A stretch of DNA of 64,000 nucleotides, taken from the NCBI GenBank assembly GCA_947382625.1, contig CANDAG010000005.1, positions 62,001 through 126,000 on the forward strand, given 5' to 3'. The notes under the pieces were generated by a model. It was not told the origin of the DNA and did not search any database. It was given only the letters and a program-made list of their open reading frames with translations. Origin of the DNA: an uncultured Lachnospiraceae bacterium. GTDB taxonomy: Bacteria; Bacillota; Clostridia; Lachnospirales; Lachnospiraceae. The translations under genes were made by a program, and so were the position numbers. The first letter of the stretch is position 1. The number at the start of each line of letters is the position of its first letter. This document shows, one piece after another, positions 16,300 through 25,405 of the stretch.

Positions 16300-18117
16300 A
16301 TGGCGATCGGTTATTTGACCATACAGGCACGGACTGCCCATGAAGCGCTTCCCATCAGCGGCGCCTTTATCCGCATCATGAATGCCCAGGGTGGCAGTGT
16401 CTATGAATTAGTTACAGATGAAAACGGAGAGACTCAGAGAGTCTCCTTAGAAACCGTGGATAAAAGCTTTTCTCAAAACCCTTATTTTTCAGGAACTCCC
16501 TACACCAGCTACAATGTCCTGGCCTTAGCACCCGGGTTCAACTCCCTTTATGTATCGGAAATACCCATTTATGAAGAAGAAACGGCCCTTCTTCCCCTTA
16601 CCCTCATACCTGTCCCTCAAAAACAGTCCGCCCCTATGCAGGCAGAAATTTTTGTAGGCGGCCCTGCCATTTCCTCCCAGAGCCCCCGAAGTCAGGAAGG
16701 GACCATTGCCGCCCCTTATGTTTTGCGGCAGGTAGCTATCCCTGATCCTATTACCGTACATTTAGGTCCCCCCGCAGCCTCTGCTGCCAATGTGCAGGTC
16801 AGCTTTCCCGATTATGTAAAAAATGTGGCAAGCAGTGAAATATATCCCACATGGCCTGCAAGCGCCCTCACTGCCAATATCTATGCGATTATTACCTTTG
16901 CCTTAAACCGTGTGTACACGGAGTGGTACAAAAGCCGGGGCTATGGCTTCGACATCACAAGCAGCACCGCCTACGACCAGAGCTTTGTCTATGGACGTCC
17001 TATTTATGAGTCGATCAGCAGGATCGTGGACGATATTTTCAATCAATATGTGCGCAGACGGGGACAGAATGTGCCTTATTTTACCTCCTTCTGCAACGGG
17101 ACCACGGTTACCTGCCAGGGTCTTTCCCAATGGGGAACCGTTTCCTTAGCCGGCCAGGGCTTAAGTCCCTTAGAGATCCTGCGCTCCTATTATCCCAGAG
17201 ACGTGGAGATTGCAGAGACAAATGTGATCTCCGGCGTCCTCTCCTCCTATCCCGGTACCCCTCTCAAAGCAGGCAGCACCGGCCTGGATGTGCAGACCAT
17301 TCAGACTTACCTGAACAGGATCCGCAGAAATTACCCGGCCATCCCCGCCATCACTGACACATCAGGTATTTTCGGGAACAGCACAAGGGATGCCGTGATC
17401 AGCTTTCAACGGATCTTCAATCTGTCTCCTGACGGAATTGTGGGCAAATCCACATGGTACAAAATCTCCCGGCTCTATACCGCCGTCACCAGACTGGGGG
17501 AATTGGACTCCGAAGGCACCTCTCTTGGCATTGGCACAGTTCCCCCTTCCTCTGTGCTGCGTCAGGGCGCTAAAGGCCAGGATGTGATCACCCTGCAGTA
17601 CCTTTTGAATGTGGCTTCTGAATATTATCCCGGCATCCCTGCGCCTTCCCAGGACGGCATTTTCGGAAACGGAACGAGACAGTCTGTGATCGCTTTCCAG
17701 CAAACTGCTTCTCTCAACCCTGACGGTGTGGTTGGTCCTCTGACCTGGCAGGCACTGTATGACGTCTATCACGGCGTCCATCAGAATATTCCCTCCCCCG
17801 GTCCGGACTCCTCTGCCATCCGATATGTGGTCAAGGCCGGAGACTCTCTCTGGCTCATTGCCCAAAAATATGATACTACCGTGGACGCCATCAAAAGGCT
17901 GAACGGACTTACCAGCGATATGCTCTCCATCGGGCAGATATTAATGATCCCCTCTGACCAGTCTCCTGCCTACATTACGTATACCGTTCAGGCCGGAGAT
18001 TCTCTCTGGCTCATCGCCAACCGATACGGCACAACGGTGGAAGCAATTAAAAACTTAAACGGCCTTACCGGCAACGCCCTGGATATCGGGCAGGTATTAA
18101 AGATTCCTGTAGGATAA
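16300..18117 (+). CDS. SpoIID-like, peptidoglycan-binding and LysM multi-domain protein
   Basis: The 605-residue protein reads, in order: a carboxypeptidase-regulatory-like beta domain (1-105); a SpoIID/LytB-like domain (about 165-300) with SFPDYVKNVASSEIYP, whose Glu180 aligns with the SpoIID lytic transglycosylase glutamate, and CNGTTV; two PG_binding_1 repeats (about 315-395 and 415-490), each with DGI(F)G and FQ; and two LysM modules (about 508-551 and 560-604) with AGDSLWLIA. It has no signal peptide or membrane segment. It may therefore act on cortex or coat from the mother cell during sporulation, an inference. A weak CGGAG lies before the ATG. Confidence 0.85.
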   Translation: MAIGYLTIQARTAHEALPISGAFIRIMNAQGGSVYELVTDENGETQRVSLETVDKSFSQNPYFSGTPYTSYNVLALAPGFNSLYVSEIPIYEEETALLPLTLIPVPQKQSAPMQAEIFVGGPAISSQSPRSQEGTIAAPYVLRQVAIPDPITVHLGPPAASAANVQVSFPDYVKNVASSEIYPTWPASALTANIYAIITFALNRVYTEWYKSRGYGFDITSSTAYDQSFVYGRPIYESISRIVDDIFNQYVRRRGQNVPYFTSFCNGTTVTCQGLSQWGTVSLAGQGLSPLEILRSYYPRDVEIAETNVISGVLSSYPGTPLKAGSTGLDVQTIQTYLNRIRRNYPAIPAITDTSGIFGNSTRDAVISFQRIFNLSPDGIVGKSTWYKISRLYTAVTRLGELDSEGTSLGIGTVPPSSVLRQGAKGQDVITLQYLLNVASEYYPGIPAPSQDGIFGNGTRQSVIAFQQTASLNPDGVVGPLTWQALYDVYHGVHQNIPSPGPDSSAIRYVVKAGDSLWLIAQKYDTTVDAIKRLNGLTSDMLSIGQILMIPSDQSPAYITYTVQAGDSLWLIANRYGTTVEAIKNLNGLTGNALDIGQVLKIPVG

Positions 18118-18120
18118 AAA

Positions 18121-18149
18121 TTGCGGCTGCTCTTCGGATATGGTATGAT
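18121..18149 (+). promoter_or_regulatory. Vegetative-type promoter of the MBL-fold hydrolase gene
   Basis: TTGCGG (18121-18126) and TATGAT (18144-18149) are spaced by 17 bp, with TGG immediately before the -10 giving an extended -10. The gene starts 60 bp downstream. Confidence 0.6.
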
Positions 18150-18209
18150 GCTCTCATAAATTACCGTTGGAATGTTTTTCATACTTAACAGACAGGAGTA
18201 CAAAATCCT

Positions 18210-19028
18210 ATGAACATACACTTTTACGGCACAGGCGCATCAGAGGCTGTGCCGGCCACCTTTTGCAAATGCAAAAATTGCCAAAAGATACGAAAAACGG
18301 GCGGAAGGGATTTCCGCAGCAGAACCTGCACCCGGATCGATCAGGATCTTCTGATCGACTTTTCACCGGATATTTTTGACCATATGCGCTATGGCGGGCT
18401 GGATATGAATGAAATCGATCATCTGATCGTTACTCACGCCCATATGGATCATTTTTATCCGGAGGAGCTGCTTCATATCGCACCGCCTTACTCTATGTCT
18501 CCAAAGCCTCATAAATTAACGGTTTTTGGAAATAAGACTGTATGTGACAGACTCAAAGCTTTGGGCTGTGAAGAAATCTCAGATTACCTGGAGGTACGCC
18601 AAATTATCAATTTTCAGGAAATTTCCGTAGGAGATTTTCTTGTAAAAGCCCTGCCGGCCAACCACGACCCAAAGCAGGAATGCCATTTATATCTCATACG
18701 AAAAGAAGGCAAAACACTTCTCTATGCCCATGACACCGGCTATTTCAAAGAAGAAACCTGGGACGCGCTGCAGGGAGAGCATCTGGATGCTGTGGTCCTT
18801 GACTGTACCTGCTGCGTCGGTCCCTCTTATTTTCAAAGCCATATGGGCTTTGAAGATAATTTGAAGATCCAAAGCCGAATGGTCAGGCAACAGATTGCCA
18901 GTCAGAATACTGTTTTTATAGCGACCCATTTCGTACATACCTACGGCCCCTTCCAGGAGGAACTGGAAAGGGCCTTTACCCCTTACAGCTTTCTGGCCGC
19001 ATACGACGGAATGAATGTGGATATTTAA
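18210..19028 (+). CDS. MBL-fold metal-dependent hydrolase, PhnP-like
   Basis: The 272-residue protein has a metallo-beta-lactamase fold. It opens with FYGTGASEAVPA, has a Cys pair (CKCKNCQ) near residue 22 as in PhnP-type phosphodiesterases, and the metal motif THAHMDHF (about residue 72). Later ligands are in NHDPKQECH, YAHDTGYF and THFVHTYG. PhnP relatives hydrolyse cyclic phosphodiesters; no phosphonate genes are nearby, so the substrate is unknown. An ACAGGAG site precedes the ATG. It probably forms its own unit. Confidence 0.88.
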   Translation: MNIHFYGTGASEAVPATFCKCKNCQKIRKTGGRDFRSRTCTRIDQDLLIDFSPDIFDHMRYGGLDMNEIDHLIVTHAHMDHFYPEELLHIAPPYSMSPKPHKLTVFGNKTVCDRLKALGCEEISDYLEVRQIINFQEISVGDFLVKALPANHDPKQECHLYLIRKEGKTLLYAHDTGYFKEETWDALQGEHLDAVVLDCTCCVGPSYFQSHMGFEDNLKIQSRMVRQQIASQNTVFIATHFVHTYGPFQEELERAFTPYSFLAAYDGMNVDI

Positions 19029-19058
19029 CATACTTATCCTGTACTCCTTTTTTCTTAC

Positions 19059-19091
19059 TTAGAGATTCTTTAGAGACAATTATGATATCCT
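19059..19091 (+). promoter_or_regulatory. Second activator-type promoter with tandem TTAGAG boxes
   Basis: TTAGAG boxes at 19059 and 19070, then TGA-TATCCT (TATCCT 19086-19091). All distances (11 bp between boxes, 7 nt to TG) equal those at 4680-4712. It precedes the C39-type peptidase gene. Confidence 0.6.
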
Positions 19092-19169
19092 GTCAGACGA
19101 TCGGAACTCTCTGGGAGCCGGATCCTCCCCGGGCAGCTGCCCGACATGATAAAAGGAGACTGTGATAAT

Positions 19170-20180
19170 ATGAAATCAAATACCAATAAGAAAAAGCATC
19201 AAAAACGCAAAAGAAGAAATCGAAAACTTAAGCTGTTCAGAAATGTACTGGCAGCCGGATTACTTCTCGGGATCACCGGCAGCTTCTGCAAAGCCCTGCT
19301 TCTCCATGCCGCCACCCTGAAGGACACCTTTTCAGAGCCTGCCCTTGTTATTTACGATCATACTGCAGAATGCGATCCCGATCCCCGGCCTGAAAAAGCC
19401 CCAAAATCCCTTCCCCTGGCGGAAGCAGATCAATTTGTTTCTGTGAAACAGGTATCCGGCGATGAGATTCATGATCAGAACCTTCTGACGGACGCAGAGG
19501 TAGATGCCAAATTGGCCGAGCTGGCGCTGCAAGATGAGGATATAGCAGAAATATACGCCCAGAAGGAACGTTATCCGGAAGCGCTCTTAACGGCATTATC
19601 CGCAAATCAGGAACTGACCGGTTTCGTAAAAGGATACTTGACTGCCGAAAGGACCGTTACCGGCGGGATCAGTGATGAGGAAAAGGCACAGGACTTTCCT
19701 TTATTTATTCAGTGGGACAGCCGCTGGGGTTATGCTCCTTATGGAAAAAAGAACAATATTGGCATCTCCGGCTGTGGTCCTGCCTGTATGTCCATGGTGA
19801 TCTTTGCACTGACCCGGGATGAAACCGCAACTCCCGATGCCCTGGCGGCTTTCAGTGAAGAAAATGGTTACTATATGGAAGGGGAAGGAACTGCCTGGCT
19901 TTTTATGACGGATGCCGCCAGGGAATACGGGATCACCGCCAGAGAGCTGGGACTGGACGAGGCGGTGATCCGTCAATATGTGGAAAATGGCCACCCTGTG
20001 ATCTGCGCCATGCGCCCCGGGGACTTTACCGCCACCGGACACTTTATTGTAATCTATGGCTGTGATGAAAAGGGCTTCCTCATCAACGATCCCAACAGCC
20101 GGGAGCGCAGTAACAGACACTGGCGCTTTGAAGACATCAAATGGCAGATCAGAAATCTGTGGGGATATTCTAATCCTTAA
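19170..20180 (+). CDS. Secreted or membrane-anchored C39-like cysteine peptidase
   Basis: The ATG at 19170 is chosen for AAAGGAG 11 nt upstream; the ATG at 19146 has no RBS. The 336-residue product has a very basic start (about 25 residues), then a membrane or signal segment LFRNVLAAGLLLGITGSF. A spacer (about 45-170) precedes a peptidase_C39_2 domain. Its catalytic residues are Cys in GISGCGPACMSM, His in GHFIVIYGC and Asp in NDPNS. The opening LFIQWDSRWG is typical. It probably acts on cell-surface peptides or peptidoglycan cross-links. Its end overlaps the convergent PBP gene by 11 bp. Confidence 0.88.
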   Translation: MKSNTNKKKHQKRKRRNRKLKLFRNVLAAGLLLGITGSFCKALLLHAATLKDTFSEPALVIYDHTAECDPDPRPEKAPKSLPLAEADQFVSVKQVSGDEIHDQNLLTDAEVDAKLAELALQDEDIAEIYAQKERYPEALLTALSANQELTGFVKGYLTAERTVTGGISDEEKAQDFPLFIQWDSRWGYAPYGKKNNIGISGCGPACMSMVIFALTRDETATPDALAAFSEENGYYMEGEGTAWLFMTDAAREYGITARELGLDEAVIRQYVENGHPVICAMRPGDFTATGHFIVIYGCDEKGFLINDPNSRERSNRHWRFEDIKWQIRNLWGYSNP

Positions 20181-22341
20181 ACCATTCCTCCAGCACCTGC
20201 TTTTCCTTCTCCACCACATAGCCGCTTCCGCCCCTCTCCTTCACATCCTCCACCATGCCAACCAGAAGGATGGGCCGTTCCGCTGTGGTCTCCGCCGTAA
20301 AGACTGTAAACCATCCAAGCTCCGTGCCGGTGCTGTCGCTCTTGGAAGCCTTGATCTCCGCTGTGCCGGTTTTGCCTGCCAGAAGGACATCCTCCCGGCG
20401 GGTGCCGTATCCTGTACCGTGGGGATCGTTCACCACTTTGACAAGACTCTGAAGCACCTGCTGTGCTGCCGCCTCGGGAAAAGCTCCGCTGATCCAGTAT
20501 TCTCCTTTTGCTTCTGTTTCATATAAGAGATAAGGCCTGATCATATTTCCCTCATTACAAAAGGCGGAATAAATACAGGCCATATGCAGGGGATTTACCA
20601 GCATCTGCCCCTGCCCGTATCCGCTGTCCGCAAGCAAAACCTCTGACTCTATATGCTCCGTGTTTGAATATTGGGAGATGGCCATCCTCATTTCAAAAGG
20701 AACCTCACTGCCAAAGCCCAGTCCGTCCAATGCGCTTTCCATCACCTCCGCTCCAATCTTCAGGGCAGCCTTGGCGAAGTAAATATTGTCGGAATAGATC
20801 AGGGCATTTTCCAGCACTACCGGCTCGTAGGTGTGAAGGGTGGTCACATAGTAGGAGCCCCAGGAGGCATCCTTCTGCCAGCTTTTTCCCTCCTGTCCGA
20901 AATCCTCTGCCGGATCTATCCTCCCGGATGCCAGGCCGATCGCCGCCGTCACAGGCTTAAAGGTGGAACCCGGACACCAGACCTGACGGAACCGGTTGTA
21001 TAGAGGATTTTTTTCATCCTCATTCAGTTCTTCCCACTTTTCATTGGAAAGTCCGAATATAAAATCGTTATTATCATAGGAAGGTGTGCTTACCAGAGCC
21101 AGCACCTCCCCTGTATAAGGGTTTATGGCTGCAAAGCACCCCTTATCCTCCCAAAACTGCCCGTACAACGCCTTCTGTAATTCCGCGTCTATGGTTAATC
21201 GGATATCCCTGCCATGCTGGACCATCCGGCTTGCCAGCTCCTTTTTTTCGTTCCCCTCTCCGTCTGAAATATAGATCCTGCAGCCATCCTGCCCTTTCAG
21301 CTCTTTTTCAAAGAGCCCTTCCATACCGACCCTGCCGATCACGCTCTCTGCCGTATAGCCTTCCCCGGCATGCTCCTCAAGATCCTCTGCGGTTACCTTC
21401 TGGACATAACCGATCAGATGAGCAGCCGCCTCCCCATAGGGATAGGTGCGAAGCTCCGTGTCGGAAATCATCACTCCCGGAATCGCAAGCAAGGCATCCT
21501 GCCGCTGCTGCTCTCTGAGAGCCTCTTCCTCCGGTTCCCAGCTCATAAGGGCAATTTCCGCCACCTTGGGGATCGTTTTTATGGGTACAAAATAATCATC
21601 CTTTACCCATTTGGCTGCCAGCTTTTTCTCCACATCCTCCGGCTCCATTCCCAAAAGCTCCGCCACCTTCAAAATGGCGTCTTCCTTATCCTCTAACCTT
21701 CCCGGCACCATGCCTACCGAGGAAGCAACCCCCTTTCCTGCAAGGACATGTCCGTTTCTGTCCAAAATCTGTCCCCGCTCTGCCGCCGTGGTTGACACCC
21801 GGACCCGGTCCTCTGCCCCCAGCTCCGGAAAGATCAGAGCATCCTCCCAGACCAGAAGGTAACGTTCTTCGCCTTTTATAAAATAAGCCTTATTTTCAAA
21901 GCTCACATTCCCTGCTGCCGTATCAAGAAAAGTCTGATAGGTAACGGCAAGCTGCTCCTTATCATAGCCGGTCACCTCCATCTTCAGATTCTGTGCCTCA
22001 ATCCCCTCATAAATGGCCGAATTGCGGGCTATAAAATCCTCACCGGTAATATTGCCTGATACCTCCGGTGCGATCATATCATACATTTCTTCATATTCCT
22101 TCCGGGAAATATGATCCATATATTGCACCAACAGTTCCTCCGGTGTCTCCCACTCTTCCCTTTTCCAGAAAAGCAGACTGCCCGGATCCTCCATGGTCTT
22201 GATCCCCCGATAGCCTGCTGCACAAAGAAACGCCCCGGCTGCAATAAGCCCCGATACCGTCAATATAGATTTTAATCGGTCATGTTTTCTTTTTCTTCTC
22301 CGAAATGAAATCACATTTCTTTGCCGTCTTCTATGCCTCAT
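20170..22341 (-). CDS. Class B penicillin-binding protein with MecA-like N-terminal domain
   Basis: The ATG at 22341 has GGAGG 9 nt upstream; an ATG 3 codons earlier overlaps the RBS. The product has 723 residues. A basic cytoplasmic tail and one membrane helix (about 25-45) come first. Next come an NTF2-like MecA_N domain (about 60-170), a PBP dimer domain (about 185-350), and a transpeptidase domain. Its active-site Ser lies in GSTFK, the SDN motif in LIYSDNIYF, and KTGT in LAGKTGTAE. It cross-links peptidoglycan outside the membrane. Low-affinity relatives give beta-lactam resistance, but that cannot be inferred from domain content alone. It is a stand-alone gene. Confidence 0.93.
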   Translation of the reverse strand: MRHRRRQRNVISFRRRKRKHDRLKSILTVSGLIAAGAFLCAAGYRGIKTMEDPGSLLFWKREEWETPEELLVQYMDHISRKEYEEMYDMIAPEVSGNITGEDFIARNSAIYEGIEAQNLKMEVTGYDKEQLAVTYQTFLDTAAGNVSFENKAYFIKGEERYLLVWEDALIFPELGAEDRVRVSTTAAERGQILDRNGHVLAGKGVASSVGMVPGRLEDKEDAILKVAELLGMEPEDVEKKLAAKWVKDDYFVPIKTIPKVAEIALMSWEPEEEALREQQRQDALLAIPGVMISDTELRTYPYGEAAAHLIGYVQKVTAEDLEEHAGEGYTAESVIGRVGMEGLFEKELKGQDGCRIYISDGEGNEKKELASRMVQHGRDIRLTIDAELQKALYGQFWEDKGCFAAINPYTGEVLALVSTPSYDNNDFIFGLSNEKWEELNEDEKNPLYNRFRQVWCPGSTFKPVTAAIGLASGRIDPAEDFGQEGKSWQKDASWGSYYVTTLHTYEPVVLENALIYSDNIYFAKAALKIGAEVMESALDGLGFGSEVPFEMRMAISQYSNTEHIESEVLLADSGYGQGQMLVNPLHMACIYSAFCNEGNMIRPYLLYETEAKGEYWISGAFPEAAAQQVLQSLVKVVNDPHGTGYGTRREDVLLAGKTGTAEIKASKSDSTGTELGWFTVFTAETTAERPILLVGMVEDVKERGGSGYVVEKEKQVLEEWFKD

Positions 22342-22402
22342 TCTGACCATCCTCCCTTACTTTCACTTAATATTACATCTGTAAGATTTCAAAGTCAAGA
22401 AA

Positions 22403-22561
22403 AATCTGCGGTAACTGTTCAGCCAGGACTTTGCACTTGCTGCAAAGTCCGTGAAAAAGTATGGATTAAGCCAAGAGTGAATCTGCCCCTTCGCCGCAGG
22501 CGACTTTAAATGGGCAGATTCAGCAACTATGAAGCCGTAGGCTGAATAGTTACAATCTGCG
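22403..22561. mobile_element. MITE copy 1 (143 bp, IS66-like ends) with 8-bp target duplication
   Basis: The element proper spans 22411-22553. It starts GTAACTGTTCAGCC and ends GGCTGAATAGTTAC, giving 14-bp inverted ends with one mismatch. It is flanked by AATCTGCG on both sides (22403-22410 and 22554-22561), a perfect target duplication. Inside are a 10-bp hairpin (GGACTTTGCA/TGCAAAGTCC), a second hairpin (GAATCTGCCC/GGGCAGATTC) enclosing TCGCC-GCA-GGCGA, and a third at the right end (AGCC-GTA-GGCT). It encodes no protein. Copy 2 is at 44517-44659, also 143 bp. It lies between the divergent PBP and tldD genes. Confidence 0.9.
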
Positions 22562-22711
22562 AACAGATCTTTCGGTTGAATATAGTCTTTTTATAGAATA
22601 TAATAAAAAGGTACTACCCTAAAATCAGCGAAACACGAAATTGTCAGTCTAAAATAACAGTTCAGCCCACCGCTTCACTGTTATAAAACTATGGATCAGG
22701 AGAAAAGGAGT
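22562..22711 (+). other. Leader between the MITE and tldD
   Basis: This AT-rich stretch holds TATAGAATATAATAAAAA near 22595, with possible -10 boxes such as TATAAT for tldD. The last 20 bp carry AGGAG and AAAGGAG. No other gene is seen. Confidence 0.4.
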
Positions 22712-24049
22712 ATGTATCAATTTCCAAAAGGATTTTACACAGACGTAAGAGAAGAAACGGTGAGCGCTACTTCCATCACCATTGAAAACGGCACCCTGAA
22801 AGAGAATAAGACCAAAAAAGAACAGGGCGTCATTATCCGGCTTTATGACGGCAGACGCTGGTATATCAGCTCTACCACGGAGCTCGCCAAAGTGCAGGAC
22901 GAGATCGATTCTCTTGCACGGATGGCTATTCCCTGCCCGGACATCGAAAACAACCCTATTGTCCAAAAATATGAAGTGAACAAAGAGACCTTGCTCAGAT
23001 ACACTGACTGTGATGTAAGCAGTATATCCAATCTGCAGAAGCTGGCGATGGCTGAGGGCTACTGCAATTGTCTGAAGGCCCATCCCGAGCTCCAGCAGTG
23101 GAAGCTTTATTACGTGGACAATCACACCAGGAAGCATATCGTCTCCAGCAAGGGCTGCGATGTGACCTTTGATACCCAGAATTGCTGTGTGGCACCCCGT
23201 TATATACTGATGAAAGATGACAAGCCCTTTTACGGCCGAAAAGACATTTACCAGATGAAGTTCGAGGAGCTCTCCGGCCACGAGAAGGAGCTTCACGATC
23301 AGATCAAAGAAGATATTTATTATCATGAGAATGCCGTGCCCGCAGAGCCCGGGGAATACACCTGCATCTTTTCACCGGCAGTGACCGGTGTGTTCGCCCA
23401 TGAAAGCTTCGGGCACAAGAGTGAATCGGATTTTATGGTGGGCGATGAAAATATGAAACGGGAATGGGCCATCGGCACCAGAGTAGGCGCCGGGCTCCTT
23501 AATATCATAGACACCGGCATGGAAGAAGGCTCCGGCTATGTCCCCTTTGACGATGAAGGCACCAGAGCCAAAAAGACCTATCTGATCAGGGACGGTATTT
23601 TGTCCGGCCGTCTGCACAGCGCCATGACAGCTGCTGCTTTAGAAGAAAGCTTAACCGGAAATGCCCGGGCCATCAATTTCCAGTTTGAACCCATTGTGCG
23701 GATGACAGCCACCTATGTAGCGGCAGGCGACAGCACGAAGGAGGAGCTTATCGCCGGCGTAAAAGAAGGAATCTACATTGACGATTACAATCACGGCTCC
23801 GGCATGAGCACCTTCACCATTGCTCCTAACAAGGCCTATATGATCCGGGACGGCCGCCTGGCAGAGCCTGTCAGGATCTCTGTCATCACCGGCAATGTAA
23901 TGCATACCCTTCATGAGATTGACGGCGTTTCCAAAGAATTCGAGCTCTGCTCCTTTGCCCTTGGCGGCTGCGGCAAAATGGAACAATTCCCTCTGCGGGT
24001 AGGCATGGGCGGGCCTTATATACGGGTAAATCATCTTACAGTACAATAA
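22712..24049 (+). CDS. tldD: TldD-family zinc metallopeptidase
   Basis: The start at 22712 is chosen because AGGAG lies 8-9 nt upstream; an ATG at 22691 lacks an RBS. The 445-residue product carries the TldD zinc motif HESFGH (about residue 233), then DEGT and GNARAINFQ. The conserved end with NVMHTL and GGCGK-type residues follows. TldD pairs with TldE/PmbA to form a protease that degrades unfolded peptides and matures some microcins or modified peptides. The partner gene follows 18 bp later. No peptide precursor is recognisable nearby. Confidence 0.92.
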   Translation: MYQFPKGFYTDVREETVSATSITIENGTLKENKTKKEQGVIIRLYDGRRWYISSTTELAKVQDEIDSLARMAIPCPDIENNPIVQKYEVNKETLLRYTDCDVSSISNLQKLAMAEGYCNCLKAHPELQQWKLYYVDNHTRKHIVSSKGCDVTFDTQNCCVAPRYILMKDDKPFYGRKDIYQMKFEELSGHEKELHDQIKEDIYYHENAVPAEPGEYTCIFSPAVTGVFAHESFGHKSESDFMVGDENMKREWAIGTRVGAGLLNIIDTGMEEGSGYVPFDDEGTRAKKTYLIRDGILSGRLHSAMTAAALEESLTGNARAINFQFEPIVRMTATYVAAGDSTKEELIAGVKEGIYIDDYNHGSGMSTFTIAPNKAYMIRDGRLAEPVRISVITGNVMHTLHEIDGVSKEFELCSFALGGCGKMEQFPLRVGMGGPYIRVNHLTVQ

Positions 24050-24067
24050 AAGGTTGGAGAAATAGTC

Positions 24068-25306
24068 ATGGTAAAAGAAAAATATAGTCTGAAAAATCGT
24101 GAAATAAATCTTAGTATCATTGGCGGAGAGATCGATTCCGTCATCAAAAAAAGTATTACGCAAAGTGCCTGCCGGGTTTATGACAAAGGCTGCATCGGCG
24201 TAGCCGGTACCTTAGGCGACGGGGATGAAGGATTAATGGCACAGGCACTGGAAAATTTAAATCTGAAGATTCCCTATGAGGCAGAGCCTACCACAGGAAA
24301 GGTGCGCCGGGAAGATTTTACAGGTCAGGAGTCTGATGAGGAAGCCTTCCATAAGGAGGATGGCAACAGCTTTTTGGAGGAGGCTGAGGAACTACTGAGC
24401 ATCCTGAAAAAGGAGTACCCTCAATTGCTCTTCAGCAATAAGACCCGATTATCCGAAATCTCCAGCCAGTTAAGCAACGATGCAGGCACAGACCTCTATT
24501 TCCGTGACCGCCTTATAAGCTGGGAGCTTTTGGTAAAGCATAGGGAATCTGCTAACGTCTTTGATGATATCCTGACTTATGTGGCCCGCAGGCCGGAGAG
24601 GGAAGCATTTTTGCAGGAGGCCAGAGAACATTTGGACGCATTTTTAACCCCTGTTCCTCTTCCAAAAGAAGATCATCTTCCCATCATTGTAGCTCCCAGA
24701 GAGCTTGGCGGATTTCTGGTACAGAATCTGGATGCCTTAGCTTTTGGACACGGCACCTCCTTTTTTAATGGAAAACTAGGGCAAAAGCTGTTCGGCGACA
24801 ACTTCTCTCTCTATGTGGACAGAACCTCCAGGGCTCCTGGAACTCCCTTTTTTGATGTGGAAGGAAGCACCTGCACAGACGATCGATGCTACTTGATCCA
24901 AAACGGCATACTTCTCAGGCCCTTTGCAGACAAAAAACTGGCAAAAGAATTCGGATACGAAAACACGGCAACTGCCAGCGGCTCCTATGACAGCGTCCCC
25001 TCCAATACCGACACCTGTTTTTCTATCGCATCTTCCGATAAGACTCTGAAAGAACTGATCGGTGAGAAAGAGGCGATCTATGTTACTGTTATGAGCGGCG
25101 GCGACTTTACCAGCGAAGGAAATTTCGCTTCCCCTGTGCAGACCGCCTTCCTTTACCGGAAGGGCCGCCTTGTGGGAAAACTGCCGGAATTCAACATTTC
25201 CGGAAATATTTACGATATTTTTGGCAAGGACTTTGTCGGCGTATCCGCAGACAGAGCCTATGAAGGGGAGTTTAAGCTGGTCACAAATATGAAGCTCCAG
25301 CGTTGA
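24068..25306 (+). CDS. TldE/PmbA-family partner of TldD
   Basis: The 412-residue protein belongs to the TldD/PmbA superfamily but lacks the HExxxH zinc motif, as TldE subunits do; the equivalent stretch reads GHGTSFFNGKLGQK. The C-terminal part has GGDFTSEGNFASPVQTAF and the tail NISGNIYDIF. It should form the non-catalytic half of a heterodimeric protease with the preceding gene. TTGGAG precedes the ATG. A strong terminator follows at 25334. Confidence 0.88.
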   Translation: MVKEKYSLKNREINLSIIGGEIDSVIKKSITQSACRVYDKGCIGVAGTLGDGDEGLMAQALENLNLKIPYEAEPTTGKVRREDFTGQESDEEAFHKEDGNSFLEEAEELLSILKKEYPQLLFSNKTRLSEISSQLSNDAGTDLYFRDRLISWELLVKHRESANVFDDILTYVARRPEREAFLQEAREHLDAFLTPVPLPKEDHLPIIVAPRELGGFLVQNLDALAFGHGTSFFNGKLGQKLFGDNFSLYVDRTSRAPGTPFFDVEGSTCTDDRCYLIQNGILLRPFADKKLAKEFGYENTATASGSYDSVPSNTDTCFSIASSDKTLKELIGEKEAIYVTVMSGGDFTSEGNFASPVQTAFLYRKGRLVGKLPEFNISGNIYDIFGKDFVGVSADRAYEGEFKLVTNMKLQR

Positions 25307-25333
25307 TCATCGGCAGCGAAAGTCATAAACATG

Positions 25334-25377
25334 AAGCCTGCAGCAATTTTTGTTTTCGGAACTGCTGCAGGCTTTTT
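25334..25377 (+). terminator. Terminator after tldE, probably bidirectional
   Basis: AAGCCTGCAGCA and TGCTGCAGGCTT form a 12-bp stem around a 17-nt loop, followed by TTTTT. It lies between convergent tldE (+) and uxaB (-). Confidence 0.88.
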
Positions 25378-25405
25378 ATGCCTTCTCTCTAAAATGGTTG
25401 ATCTC

